Origin: Streptomyces sp. NBC_00659
GTDB lineage: Bacteria > Actinomycetota > Actinomycetes > Streptomycetales > Streptomycetaceae
Assembly (NCBI RefSeq): GCF_036226925.1
Contig: NZ_CP109031.1
Location: forward strand, 6,200,001 to 6,264,000
Length of the DNA stretch: 64,000 bases
Direction of reading: 5' to 3'
How positions within the stretch are numbered: the first letter of the stretch is position 1; every line of letters starts with the position of its first letter. The notes beneath the pieces are model-generated. The model saw nothing but the letters and a program-made list of their open reading frames with translations. It ran no database searches and was not told the DNA's origin. This document shows, piece after piece, positions 15,605 to 24,091 of this stretch. The position numbers and the translations under genes are program-made.

Positions 15605-17382
15605 GCGACTCTTCCCCGACCCTCTCCACGCTTCGGCAGGCGGTTCCGGGCGCTTCACCCGGTACCTCCGCGGACTCCTCCACGGCCGGTTCCGCCGCCC
15701 CGCTGGTCGAAGTGAACGACCTCGTCGTCGACTTCGGAGGCCTGCGTGCCGTCGACGGGCTCTCCTTCCGGCTGGAGAAGGGCGCCGCACTGGGTCTGGT
15801 CGGCGAGTCCGGCTCGGGCAAGTCCACCGTGGCGTCGGCCCTGCTGGCGCTCCACCGGGGCACCGGAGCACACGTCGACGGCACGGTCCGCGTGGCCGGC
15901 GTCGACGTGCAGCGGGCGTCCGACGACGAACTGCGGCGGCTGCGCGGCGGAAAGGCCGCCATGGTCTTCCAGGACCCGCTGTCCTCCCTCGACCCGTACT
16001 ACGCGGTGGGCGACCAGATCGCCGAGGTGTACCGGGTGCACACCAAGGCGTCCCGGCGAGCGGCACGCGCGCGTGCGGTGCGGACGCTGGACCGTGTCGG
16101 CATCCCCGACGCCGCCCGCCGGTCCCGCTCGCGCCCGCACGAGTTCAGCGGCGGCATGCGCCAGCGCGCCCTCATCGCCATGGCGCTGGCCTGCGAACCC
16201 GAGCTCCTGATCGCCGACGAGCCCACCACGGCCCTGGACGTGACCGTCCAGGCGCAGATCCTCGACCTCCTGCACACCCTGCGGCAGGAGACCGGCACAG
16301 GGCTGCTGCTGGTCACCCACGACGTCGGGGTCGCGGCCGAGAGCGTCGACGAGATCCTGGTCATGCGGCACGGACGCGCGGTCGAGCACGGGCCCGTGGG
16401 CGCTGTCCTCGGCGCGCCCCGGGAGCCGTACACCCGCGAACTCCTCGGCGCCGTCCCACGGGTGGACACACCTCGGGCGCCCCGGCCGGCCCGGCTCGAA
16501 GACGGTGCCGCTCCGGCCGGGGGAGCCGGGCCGGACGACGTCCTCCGGCCCGATGACGTCGTCCTCGAGGCGGCCGGGCTCCGGCGGGAGTTCGGGCGCG
16601 GGAAGCGGCGGTTCGCCGCCGTCGACGACGTGTCGCTGAGCGTCCGCCGGGGCGAGACCCTCGGCATCGTCGGCGAGAGCGGCAGCGGGAAGACGACCCT
16701 GGGAAGGATGCTGGTCGGACTCCTGGAACCCACTGCCGGCGTGGTCCGTCACGAGGGGCGCGTACAGTCCGGCGTCCGCCCCTCGGTGCAGATGGTCTTC
16801 CAGGACCCGGTGTCGTCCCTCAACCCGCGGCGCAGTGTGGGCGAGTCCATCGCCGACCCGCTGCGGGCGCGAGGGATGAGGGTCCCCCCGCTCGGGCGAA
16901 GCCGAGAGTGGGGGAGGGACGAGGGGCGCATCCGGGGGCGCGTACAAGAACTGCTGGAGCGCGTGGGGCTCGAAGGGGCGCACTACGACCGCTATCCCCA
17001 CGAGTTCAGCGGCGGACAGCGCCAGCGCGTCGGCATCGCGCGGGCCCTGGCCGCCGAACCGCACGCCATCGTGTGCGACGAGCCGGTCTCCGCGCTCGAC
17101 GTCACCACGCAGGCCCAGGTGGTCGCCCTGCTCGGCGAGCTGCAACGGGAACTCGGGCTCGCGCTGGTGTTCGTGGCGCACGATCTCGCGGTCGTGCGCC
17201 AGGTCAGCGACCATGTGGCCGTGATGCGGCGCGGCCGGATCGTCGAGTACGGTCCCGCCGACGAGGTCTACGAGAGCCCCCGCGACCCGTACACCCGGCA
17301 GCTGCTGGCCGCCGTACCGGCGCTCGACCCGGAGATCGCGGCACGGCGCCGCGCGCGGCGCGAGGAGGCGTCCCCGGCGTGA
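15601..17382 (+). CDS. Fused double ATP-binding protein of peptide importer (GsiA-like)
   Basis: 593 residues containing two complete ABC domains. First: Walker A at 68-76 (GESGSGKST), signature FSGGMRQR at 182-189 and Walker B LLIADEPTTALD. Second: Walker A at 358-365, signature FSGGQRQR at 469-476 and Walker B IVCDEPVSALD. Both end in the oligopeptide-type HxPYTRxLL region. Dpp/Opp systems usually encode the two ATPases separately, while the glutathione importer GsiA is a fused protein, which supports a Gsi-like layout. Residues about 427-441 (GMRVPPLGRSREWGRDE) are encoded by a palindromic repeat inserted in frame in the second domain, in the variable region between the Q-loop and the signature, so activity is probably kept. 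Confidence 0.92.
   Translation: MSDSSPTLSTLRQAVPGASPGTSADSSTAGSAAPLVEVNDLVVDFGGLRAVDGLSFRLEKGAALGLVGESGSGKSTVASALLALHRGTGAHVDGTVRVAGVDVQRASDDELRRLRGGKAAMVFQDPLSSLDPYYAVGDQIAEVYRVHTKASRRAARARAVRTLDRVGIPDAARRSRSRPHEFSGGMRQRALIAMALACEPELLIADEPTTALDVTVQAQILDLLHTLRQETGTGLLLVTHDVGVAAESVDEILVMRHGRAVEHGPVGAVLGAPREPYTRELLGAVPRVDTPRAPRPARLEDGAAPAGGAGPDDVLRPDDVVLEAAGLRREFGRGKRRFAAVDDVSLSVRRGETLGIVGESGSGKTTLGRMLVGLLEPTAGVVRHEGRVQSGVRPSVQMVFQDPVSSLNPRRSVGESIADPLRARGMRVPPLGRSREWGRDEGRIRGRVQELLERVGLEGAHYDRYPHEFSGGQRQRVGIARALAAEPHAIVCDEPVSALDVTTQAQVVALLGELQRELGLALVFVAHDLAVVRQVSDHVAVMRRGRIVEYGPADEVYESPRDPYTRQLLAAVPALDPEIAARRRARREEASPA
16881..16917. repeat. Streptomyces-type palindromic repeat inside the ATPase gene
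   Basis: GGTCCCCCCGCTCGG / GCGAAG / CCGAGAGTGGGGGAG forms an imperfect inverted repeat of the kind scattered between Streptomyces genes. Here it lies within coding sequence without breaking the frame. Confidence 0.65.
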
Positions 17383-17592
17383 TCCGGGGGCCGGTGGCCC
17401 GCGGATACGTGCCCGCGTGATCTCGTAGCGCGACGAAACGCGACCTGCGCGGGAAAGTTACGACCGTTCACCCCTTTTGGTGGTGCGATGGACAACCGTC
17501 CGTCGTACCACCTCCTTGTCCGCATACCTTCGTCCCGCTGTGAGCCGCCGGGTCAACGGCGGCTCCCCATACGGGAGATCGGGGGTGTGCTC

Positions 17593-19377
17593 GTGCGCAT
17601 CGGACTGCTTACGGAGGGTGGCTATCCGTATGTGAGCGGTGACGCCGGACTCTGGTGCGACCGGCTCGTGCGCGGGCTCGGGCAGCACACGTTCGACATC
17701 TACGCGCTCAGCCGCACCGAGCGCCAGGAGGACCGGGGCTGGATCCAGCTGCCGCCCCAGGTCGGCCGCGTCCGCACGGCACCGCTGTGGACGGCGCACG
17801 ACGACGGCGTGGTGCACGGGCGCCGGGCCCGGCGCCGGTTCTCCGAGGCGTACGGAGAGCTGCTCGCGGCGGTGTGCGGCGGACCGCGGGCCGCGAGCCC
17901 CGGAGGCCCCGAAGCTCACAGAGTCCCCGAAGTTCACGGAGTCCCCGGAATCCCGGCGGATGCCGTCGGCGCCGAGGCGGACCGTTTCGCCAGCGCCCTG
18001 TACGGACTGGCCGAACTCGCCCGGGACGAGGGCGGACTGGCGGGCGCCCTGCGCTCCGAGAACGCGGTGCGTGTCCTCGAACGCGCCTGTCGCGCACCGG
18101 GCGCACTCCGTACGGCCCGCACCGCGCGTGTTCCCGACCTGCTCACCGTCGCCGCGCACATCGAGCGCGCCCTGCGCCCCCTCTCGCTGGACTGGTACGA
18201 GGACGACACGCTCGGCTCGGCGGACCTCTGCCACGCCGCGGCCGGCGGGGCGGCGGCGTTGCCCGGCCTCCTCGCCCGGCACTTCCTCGGCGTCCCGCTG
18301 CTGGTCACCGAGTACGGCGTGCACCTGCGGGCGCACTACCTGGCCGCCGCGACCCTCGAAGAGGCCCCCGCCGTCCGGGCGCTGCTCGCCGCGTTCCACG
18401 GCCGGCTCGCCACCGAGGTCTACCGCGCGGCCGTGATCGTCACGCCCGGCAACACACACGCCCGCCGCTGGCAGGAGCGCTGCGGCGCCGACCGCGCCAA
18501 GCTGCGCACCGTCCACCCCGGCATGGAGGCCGCCCGCTTCGCGGACGTCGGGGAGGGAGCGCCCGGCAGCCGGTGTGCCGACCCCGACACGCTGGTGTGG
18601 GTCGGCCGCGTCGAGCCGGCCAAGGACCTGATGTCCCTGCTGCACTCCTTCGCCGAGATCCGCAGGGCCGAGCCGCGGACCCGGCTGCGGATCGTCGGCG
18701 CCCCCGCCGAGGATCCGGACTCCGCCGCCTATCTGGCCCACTGCAAGGCGCTGGCCGCGCAACTCTTCCCCGACGAGGCGGAGGGGGTGCACGCCGTCGG
18801 CGACAACCCGGTCTCCTTCGAGGAGATCGGCGGCCCCGAGATCCCGAGCCTCGCGGAGGCCTACGCCTGCGGAGCCCTGGTCGTCCTGTCCAGCGTCGTC
18901 GAGGGCTTCCCGGTCAGCCTCGTCGAAGCCATGCTCTGCGGCCGGGCGACCGTCTCCACGGACGTGGGCGCGGTCGTCGAGGTCATCGGCGGTACGGGTC
19001 TTGTGGTCCCGCCGCGCAATCCGCGGGCACTGGCGGAGGCGTGCGTGGCACTGCTGCGCGACCCCGAGCGCCGTGAGCGGCTCGGCGCGGCCGCCCGTGC
19101 CCGCGCCCTCGAACTCTTCACCGTCGAGCAGAACATCACGGCATTTCACGGCATTTACCTGGAGATCGTCTCGCACTCCCCGGTGCGTCGCCTCGTCGTG
19201 GACGACGAGGGGGAGCCGCTGCCCTTCGGCGTTCCCGCAGAGGCCCATGTGCCGGGGCGCTGGACCGAGACCCGCTTCATGACCGCGTGCCGGCCGCGCT
19301 GGGCGGAAGGGGCACCGGTACGGGCCACTGTGCCCCCGTCCACGCCGCTACCTGTTTCCGTGGGGGAGGGCACGTGA
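17593..19377 (+). CDS. GT4 glycosyltransferase, PelF-like (DUF3492)
   Basis: 594 residues. It begins MRIGLLTEGGYPYVSGDAG, the N-terminal signature of PelF/DUF3492 glycosyltransferases, and contains TEYGVHLRAHYLA in the acceptor-side domain. VWVGRVEPAKDLMSLL opens the donor-side Rossmann domain, and EGFPVSLVEAMLCGRATVSTDVG (near 436-458) is the nucleotide-sugar E-x7-E motif. PelF polymerises an N-acetylgalactosamine-rich chain in the Pel system, using UDP-sugar. GTG at 17593 is chosen, with GGGGG seven bases upstream; GTG at 17587 is also possible. Residues about 100-130 contain a short low-complexity insertion (GPRAASPGGPEAHRVPEV). The stop overlaps the next start (GTGA). Confidence 0.9.
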   Translation: MRIGLLTEGGYPYVSGDAGLWCDRLVRGLGQHTFDIYALSRTERQEDRGWIQLPPQVGRVRTAPLWTAHDDGVVHGRRARRRFSEAYGELLAAVCGGPRAASPGGPEAHRVPEVHGVPGIPADAVGAEADRFASALYGLAELARDEGGLAGALRSENAVRVLERACRAPGALRTARTARVPDLLTVAAHIERALRPLSLDWYEDDTLGSADLCHAAAGGAAALPGLLARHFLGVPLLVTEYGVHLRAHYLAAATLEEAPAVRALLAAFHGRLATEVYRAAVIVTPGNTHARRWQERCGADRAKLRTVHPGMEAARFADVGEGAPGSRCADPDTLVWVGRVEPAKDLMSLLHSFAEIRRAEPRTRLRIVGAPAEDPDSAAYLAHCKALAAQLFPDEAEGVHAVGDNPVSFEEIGGPEIPSLAEAYACGALVVLSSVVEGFPVSLVEAMLCGRATVSTDVGAVVEVIGGTGLVVPPRNPRALAEACVALLRDPERRERLGAAARARALELFTVEQNITAFHGIYLEIVSHSPVRRLVVDDEGEPLPFGVPAEAHVPGRWTETRFMTACRPRWAEGAPVRATVPPSTPLPVSVGEGT

Positions 19378-20774
19378 CGATCGACAGCGCGGGACACAGT
19401 GCGGGACCGGGTGCCCCGCACGAATGCGACGACCCGAGCGAACAGGCCCGGCCCGCCCCGACGACCCCCGCCCCGACGACCCCCGCGACGCCGATCACCG
19501 CCCTGGCCGGGCTGACGACGCGTCCTGGCACGACGACCGGCCCCGGCACGGGGGACGAGCTGTCGCCACACGACGCCGGTCCCTTGCGCGATACGGACAG
19601 CGGCGGGGGCAGGGGCGGAGCCGGGGCCGGCGCCTCGGCGCGCGGTATCGCTCCCCTGCGCGAGGGCGACTCCGCACGTGAGGGTTTCCAGGGCACGCGA
19701 GGGTCCGCCGGGCGCCGTGGCGCGGTGGACCCCGTGAAGGCACTCATGCACCGTCACCGCGAGCTCTGCGAACGGGCCGTGGACCCCCTGGAGATCGCGG
19801 CGGGTCTGGAGGCGCACGGGGTCACCGACCGGACCGCCGCCCGCCTGCGCCACCGGGACGTCTTCTCGCTCGCCGAGGAGATGTACGCCCGCGCGGCCCG
19901 CGACGGGGAGGCGGCCCCCCGCACCGAGCCCCCCGGACGCCCGGGACCGCGCGCCTACTGGGCGGCGCTCGCCCTGGTGCCGGGCGTCCTCGGCGCGGCC
20001 GTCGTCGCCGGGCTGCGGCTCACCGGCGGGCAAGCTCGTCCGGCCGCCGCCGCGTTCGGCGCCCTGGCCGTCGCGTCGGGCCTGTACCTCGCCTTCCGGC
20101 GCGGCCCCTTGAGCACCTCGCACCGCACGACGGGCGCCGCACGCGTGGGGATCTGCTGGCTCATCGCGTACGCCCTCGCCGGAGACGGACTGCTGAGCGC
20201 CGCCCGGGACGGCGGCCCGCACGGCCCCTGGCCCCTGGCAGCCGCACCCGTGCTGGCTCTCCTGCTGGCCTGCGCCCCGGCGGCCTGGTGCGCCCACCTC
20301 TTCGCCGCCCGCGCCCGCCGCCGACTGAGCGCGAGCCGCGGCCTGGAGGAGTTCGCCACCTCCGTACGTCCCCTGCTCCTCGGGGCGTTCGGCCTGTTCA
20401 CAGTCGGGCTGTACGGGCTTCTCGCGCTGTGCGGGACGGTACTGGACGAGCCGCCCGCCTACGCCGGAGCCGGTGCCCTCGGCGCACTGGTCCTCCTGGC
20501 GCGGCTGCTCACGGCACGCGGCTTCACCCGCGTCCCGGGCCGCGCGCTGGCCGGCGCGGGTGCGGTGGAGGCCACGGCCCTCGCCATGGTCTTCGCCGCG
20601 CGACTGCCCGGCTGCTCGTTCCTGGCCGCCCCCGTCGACAGCCTGGTCGAAGCGGCGGGCGCCGGGGCCGTGCCGGCCCTGGCCTGCGGGGCGGGCGCCC
20701 TCGTCCTCCTCGTCCAGGCGACCCGCACGCTCACCCGCGCCTCGGCCCACGCCCCGCTCCGCGAGGGCCCATGA
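19374..20774 (+). CDS. Multi-spanning membrane protein of the glycan locus
   Basis: 466 residues. The first 115 are Pro/Thr/Gly-rich and disordered. Residues about 118-180 form a soluble helical segment (KALMHRHRELCERAVDPLEIAAGLEAHGVTDRTAARLRHRDVFSLAEEMY). Eight hydrophobic helices then follow up to a short tail. GTG at 19374 overlaps the previous TGA and has GGGGGAGGG three bases upstream. No catalytic motif is seen. Its place directly after a PelF-like enzyme matches that of PelG, the transporter partner, but PelG has about twelve spans and I do not see its signature, so export of the glycan is only an inference. Confidence 0.8.
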   Translation: MTIDSAGHSAGPGAPHECDDPSEQARPAPTTPAPTTPATPITALAGLTTRPGTTTGPGTGDELSPHDAGPLRDTDSGGGRGGAGAGASARGIAPLREGDSAREGFQGTRGSAGRRGAVDPVKALMHRHRELCERAVDPLEIAAGLEAHGVTDRTAARLRHRDVFSLAEEMYARAARDGEAAPRTEPPGRPGPRAYWAALALVPGVLGAAVVAGLRLTGGQARPAAAAFGALAVASGLYLAFRRGPLSTSHRTTGAARVGICWLIAYALAGDGLLSAARDGGPHGPWPLAAAPVLALLLACAPAAWCAHLFAARARRRLSASRGLEEFATSVRPLLLGAFGLFTVGLYGLLALCGTVLDEPPAYAGAGALGALVLLARLLTARGFTRVPGRALAGAGAVEATALAMVFAARLPGCSFLAAPVDSLVEAAGAGAVPALACGAGALVLLVQATRTLTRASAHAPLREGP

Positions 20775-20926
20775 GCCGCGATCGATCCGAGCCCCCCGGC
20801 GCACCGAGCCCCCGGCGCACCGAGCACGCCGGCGAACCGAGCCCCCTGCCCGGCGGTCCGTTTCCGCCGGGCGGCCGGGCGGCCGAGGCCACCCGGAACC
20901 GGCCCACGACGGCCCCACCGCCGTGA
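20771..20926 (+). CDS. Possible small ORF, 51 aa
   Basis: Starts ATGAG overlapping the previous stop (ATGA) and encodes a Pro/Arg-rich peptide ending RPTTAPPP. It has no recognisable family or structure. The overlap is the only support; it may be chance in GC-rich DNA. Confidence 0.25.
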   Translation: MSRDRSEPPGAPSPRRTEHAGEPSPLPGGPFPPGGRAAEATRNRPTTAPPP

Positions 20927-20932
20927 GCCCTC

Positions 20933-20961
20933 CCCGGATCCGGGCAGTTTCCCGGATCCGG
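20933..20961. promoter_or_regulatory. Repeated palindrome upstream of the epimerase gene
   Basis: CCCGGATCCGGG (20933-20944, itself a palindrome), CAGTTT, then CCCGGATCCGG (20951-20961). It could be an operator or an RNA hairpin between the membrane-protein and epimerase genes. Confidence 0.4.
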
Positions 20962-21034
20962 ACCCCCTTCTCCCGCGGGGCCGACACCGCGGGCCCTCCC
21001 CGACCTACGGCATCACCTTGAAGGAGACAGTCAG

Positions 21035-21082
21035 ATGATCACCTCCCGAACCGGAGAATCCGCCCCGGGAGCCGCCCGATGA
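21035..21082 (+). CDS. Tiny ORF, 15 aa, translationally coupled to the epimerase
   Basis: Reads MITSRTGESAPGAAR and stops at TGA. It has the best ribosome site in the neighbourhood (GAAGGAGACAG five bases upstream), while the epimerase itself has only a weak one. Its stop overlaps the epimerase ATG (ATGA), so it may exist to load ribosomes onto that gene. Confidence 0.45.
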   Translation: MITSRTGESAPGAAR

Positions 21083-22041
21083 GGGTCCTGCTGATCGGAG
21101 CCAACGGCTACCTCGGCCGCTTCGTCGCCGACAGACTGCTCGCCGACCCGGCCGTGCAGCTCACCGCCCTCGGCCGGGGTGACGACGCCGACGTACGGTT
21201 CGACCTCGCCTCGGGCAGCCCCGGCGCGCTCACCCGCTTCCTGGACGCGGTGCACCCCGGAGTCGTCATCAACTGCGCGGGCGCCACCCGCGGCGGTGCC
21301 CGCGAACTGACCCGGCACAACACCGTCGCCGTCGCCACCGTCTGCGAGGCCCTGCGCCGCAGCGGCTGCGGGGCCCGGCTCGTCCAGCTCGGCTGCGGCG
21401 CCGAGTACGGGCCCAGCCAGCCCGGTTCCTCCACCGCGGAGGACGCCGTGCCGCGCCCGGGCGGCCCGTACGGAGTGAGCAAGCTCGCCGCGACGGAACT
21501 CGTCCTCGGCTCCGGCCTGGACGCCGTCGTCCTGCGTGTCTTCTCACCCGCGGGACCCGGCACGCCCGCCGGATCCCCGCTCGGACGGCTCGCCGAAGCC
21601 CTGCGCCGCGCCATGCAGGCCAGCGACGGCGAACTCAAGCTCGGCGGCCTCGGCGTCCAGCGCGACTTCATCGACGTCCGTGATGTCGCCCGCGCCGTCC
21701 ACGCCGCCTCCCTGTCCGCCGCACAGGGGGTGATCAACATCGGCTCGGGCCGCGCCGTACGCCTCCGCGACGCCGCCGCCGTCCTCGCGCGCGTGGCCGG
21801 CTACAGCGGCAGCCTGCACGAACTCGACGGCCCGCCCGGCCCGTCCATGAGGCCGTCCATCGGCCACCCCCGTCCCGAACCCGACCACGTGGCCCCGGTG
21901 TCGTATCCCTACCCGGACGGCTGCGGCAGCTGGCAGCAGGCCGACGTGCGCACCGCGCGCGACCGGCTCGGCTGGCGGCCCCGGATCAACCTCGAGGAAT
22001 CCCTGGCCGACATCTGGATGGAGGCGGCATGTCGTATCTGA
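21079..22041 (+). CDS. NAD-dependent epimerase/dehydratase
   Basis: 320 residues of the extended short-chain dehydrogenase fold. The nucleotide-binding motif is GANGYLG (7-13), and the catalytic pair is Tyr131 and Lys135 in YGVSK. NCAGAT and QRDFIDVRDVARAV fit sugar-nucleotide epimerases and reductases. Its likely role is to make or interconvert a UDP- or dTDP-sugar for the glycan built by the neighbouring glycosyltransferase; which sugar cannot be read from sequence. The ATG overlaps the stop of a 15-residue ORF, and the gene overlaps the next one by 13 bases. Confidence 0.88.
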   Translation: MRVLLIGANGYLGRFVADRLLADPAVQLTALGRGDDADVRFDLASGSPGALTRFLDAVHPGVVINCAGATRGGARELTRHNTVAVATVCEALRRSGCGARLVQLGCGAEYGPSQPGSSTAEDAVPRPGGPYGVSKLAATELVLGSGLDAVVLRVFSPAGPGTPAGSPLGRLAEALRRAMQASDGELKLGGLGVQRDFIDVRDVARAVHAASLSAAQGVINIGSGRAVRLRDAAAVLARVAGYSGSLHELDGPPGPSMRPSIGHPRPEPDHVAPVSYPYPDGCGSWQQADVRTARDRLGWRPRINLEESLADIWMEAACRI

Positions 22042-22778
22042 CCAGGACCGCGACCGGCAGCGCGAGCACCGACCTGGGACTCGGCTTCGGTGTCCCCGGC
22101 TATGCGCATCCCCTCGTCGCTCCGCTGGAATGGGACGAACTCACCCGCCCCGGCACCCCCTTGCGCTGGGTCGTGCTGAACGTGGACAACGGCCCCGGCG
22201 AGCGGCCCGACCCGCGCTGTCTGGAGGCCACCGGACGGCTGCGCAACGCGGGCGTCCGGGTGCTGGGACTTCTCGACGCCGCCCATGGCGTACGCCCCTT
22301 CGGCGAGACGATCGCCGACGCGCGCCGTCATCTCGACTGGTACAAGGCCGACGGATTCCTCCTCGACCGCTGCCCCACCGAACGCGCCGCGCTGCCCGAC
22401 GTCCGCCGGACGGCCGGCGCGCTGCGCGCGCTGCGGGACGGCGCCCACATCGTGTTCGGCCACGGCACCCACCCGCATCCGGGATATGCCGAGAGCGCCG
22501 ACCAACTGGTGACCTTCTCGGGCCCCTGGAGCGAATACCGCTGGTCGCAGGTTGCCGAGTGGACCGCCGACTATCCCCCCGAGCGCTTCTGCCATTTCGT
22601 GCACGGCGTGCCGCGCGGTCACCTGGACGAGGCACTGCGCATCGCGCGCTGGCAGGGCGCCTCGACGATCTACTTCACCGACCGCACCGATCACGGTGGG
22701 ACGGCCGACCCCTGGGAGACGATGCCCGGCTACTGGGACGAGATCGTCTCGCGGATCGGAACGGGTGTCTCGGAATGA
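22029..22778 (+). CDS. Spherulation-specific family 4 protein (putative glycoside hydrolase)
   Basis: 249 residues. It matches the Spherulin-4 family: VPGYAHPLVAPLEWDELT at the start, RWVVLNVDNGPGERPD, RVLGLLDAAHG, DWYKADGFLLDRCP with acidic residues at strand ends, and WEYxx-type TIYFTDRTDH later. This is a TIM-barrel fold related to endo-alpha-1,4-polygalactosaminidases (GH114). No signal peptide is visible, which is odd for an enzyme acting on an exported polymer. Paired with a PelF-like polymerase, it recalls PelA, where a hydrolase domain processes the GalNAc-rich chain. ATG at 22029 has GGAGGCGGC directly upstream and lies inside the epimerase gene. Confidence 0.82.
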   Translation: MSYLTRTATGSASTDLGLGFGVPGYAHPLVAPLEWDELTRPGTPLRWVVLNVDNGPGERPDPRCLEATGRLRNAGVRVLGLLDAAHGVRPFGETIADARRHLDWYKADGFLLDRCPTERAALPDVRRTAGALRALRDGAHIVFGHGTHPHPGYAESADQLVTFSGPWSEYRWSQVAEWTADYPPERFCHFVHGVPRGHLDEALRIARWQGASTIYFTDRTDHGGTADPWETMPGYWDEIVSRIGTGVSE

Positions 22779-22841
22779 AGAAGGGCGTGGCAGTGTTACG
22801 GGGAGAACAACTGTAGTGATAGACCGACCAACGGAGTCCCC

Positions 22842-24020
22842 GTGTCGCTGCCACCCCTGGTCGAGCCAGCCTCTGAGCTCACCGTAGACGAGGTCCGCAG
22901 GTACTCCCGCCACCTGATCATCCCCGATGTGGGCATGGACGGGCAGAAGCGGCTGAAGAACGCCAAGGTGCTCTGTGTGGGCGCCGGCGGCCTCGGATCG
23001 CCGGCGCTGATGTACCTGGCCGCGGCGGGCGTCGGCACGCTCGGCATCGTGGAGTTCGACGAAGTCGACGAGTCGAACCTGCAGCGCCAGATCATCCACA
23101 GCCAGGCGGACATCGGCCGTTCCAAGGCCGTGTCCGCGCGCGATTCCGTACTGGGTATCAACCCGTACGTGAACGTGGTCCTTCACGAAGAGCGGCTCGA
23201 GGCCGAGAACGTGATGGACATCTTCAGCCAGTACGACCTGATCGTCGACGGCACCGACAACTTCGCGACCCGCTACCTGGTCAACGACGCGTGCGTGCTC
23301 CTCGACAAGCCGTACGTCTGGGGCTCGATCTACCGCTTCGACGGCCAGGCCTCCGTCTTCTGGTCCGCGCACGGTCCCTGCTACCGCTGCCTCTACCCGG
23401 AGCCCCCGCCGCCGGGCATGGTCCCCTCCTGCGCCGAGGGCGGCGTCCTCGGCGTGCTGTGCGCGTCCATCGGGTCCATCCAGGTCAACGAAGCGATCAA
23501 GCTCCTCGCGGGCATCGGTGAGCCGCTCGTCGGCCGCCTGATGATCTACGACGCCCTGGAGATGCAGTACCGCCAGGTCAAGGTCCGCAAGGACCCGAAC
23601 TGCGCGGTCTGCGGCGAGAACCCCACCGTCACCGAGCTCATCGACTACGAGGCCTTCTGCGGCGTCGTGTCCGAGGAGGCCCAGGAGGCCGCCGCCGGCT
23701 CGACGATCACTCCCAAGCAGCTCAAGGAGTGGATCGACGACGGCGAGAACATCGAGATCATCGACGTCCGCGAGGTCAACGAGTACGAGATCGTCTCGAT
23801 CCCCGGCGCCAAGCTGATCCCGAAGAACGAGTTCCTCATGGGCACCGCCCTGGAGAGCCTGCCGCAGGACAAGAAGATCGTCCTGCACTGCAAGACGGGT
23901 GTCCGCAGCGCGGAGGTCCTCGCCGTCCTGAAGTCCGCCGGTTTCTCCGACGCGGTGCACGTCGGCGGCGGTGTGATCGGCTGGGTCCACCAGATCGAGC
24001 CCGAGAAGCCGGTGTACTGA
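22842..24020 (+). CDS. moeZ: Adenylyltransferase/sulfurtransferase MoeZ
   Basis: 392 residues. An E1-like ThiF/MoeB domain (about 15-260) has the ATP-binding GAGGLG (48-53), zinc ligands C180, C183, C254 and C257, and the adenylyl-thioester Cys197. A rhodanese domain (about 287-392) has the active Cys350 in HCKTGVRS. It activates the C-terminus of small sulfur carriers (MoaD, CysO, ThiS type) by adenylation and transfers sulfur for molybdopterin, cysteine and thiamine routes. GTG at 22842 has ACGGAG five bases upstream. It stands alone, with its own promoter in the 63-bp gap. moaE (56015-56476) is the other molybdopterin gene in the window. Confidence 0.95.
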   Translation: MSLPPLVEPASELTVDEVRRYSRHLIIPDVGMDGQKRLKNAKVLCVGAGGLGSPALMYLAAAGVGTLGIVEFDEVDESNLQRQIIHSQADIGRSKAVSARDSVLGINPYVNVVLHEERLEAENVMDIFSQYDLIVDGTDNFATRYLVNDACVLLDKPYVWGSIYRFDGQASVFWSAHGPCYRCLYPEPPPPGMVPSCAEGGVLGVLCASIGSIQVNEAIKLLAGIGEPLVGRLMIYDALEMQYRQVKVRKDPNCAVCGENPTVTELIDYEAFCGVVSEEAQEAAAGSTITPKQLKEWIDDGENIEIIDVREVNEYEIVSIPGAKLIPKNEFLMGTALESLPQDKKIVLHCKTGVRSAEVLAVLKSAGFSDAVHVGGGVIGWVHQIEPEKPVY

Positions 24021-24046
24021 CCGGCGGACCGGACCGCACTTTCGGT

Positions 24047-24087
24047 GGCGGGGGTTTCGTGGACCTGGTGTCCGTGGAACCCCCGCC
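24047..24087. terminator. Bidirectional terminator between moeZ and a peptidase gene
   Basis: GGCGGGGGTT (24047-24056) and AACCCCCGCC (24078-24087) form a 10-bp stem with a partly self-pairing loop. It lies between convergent stop codons. Confidence 0.7.
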
Positions 24088-24091
24088 GTCG

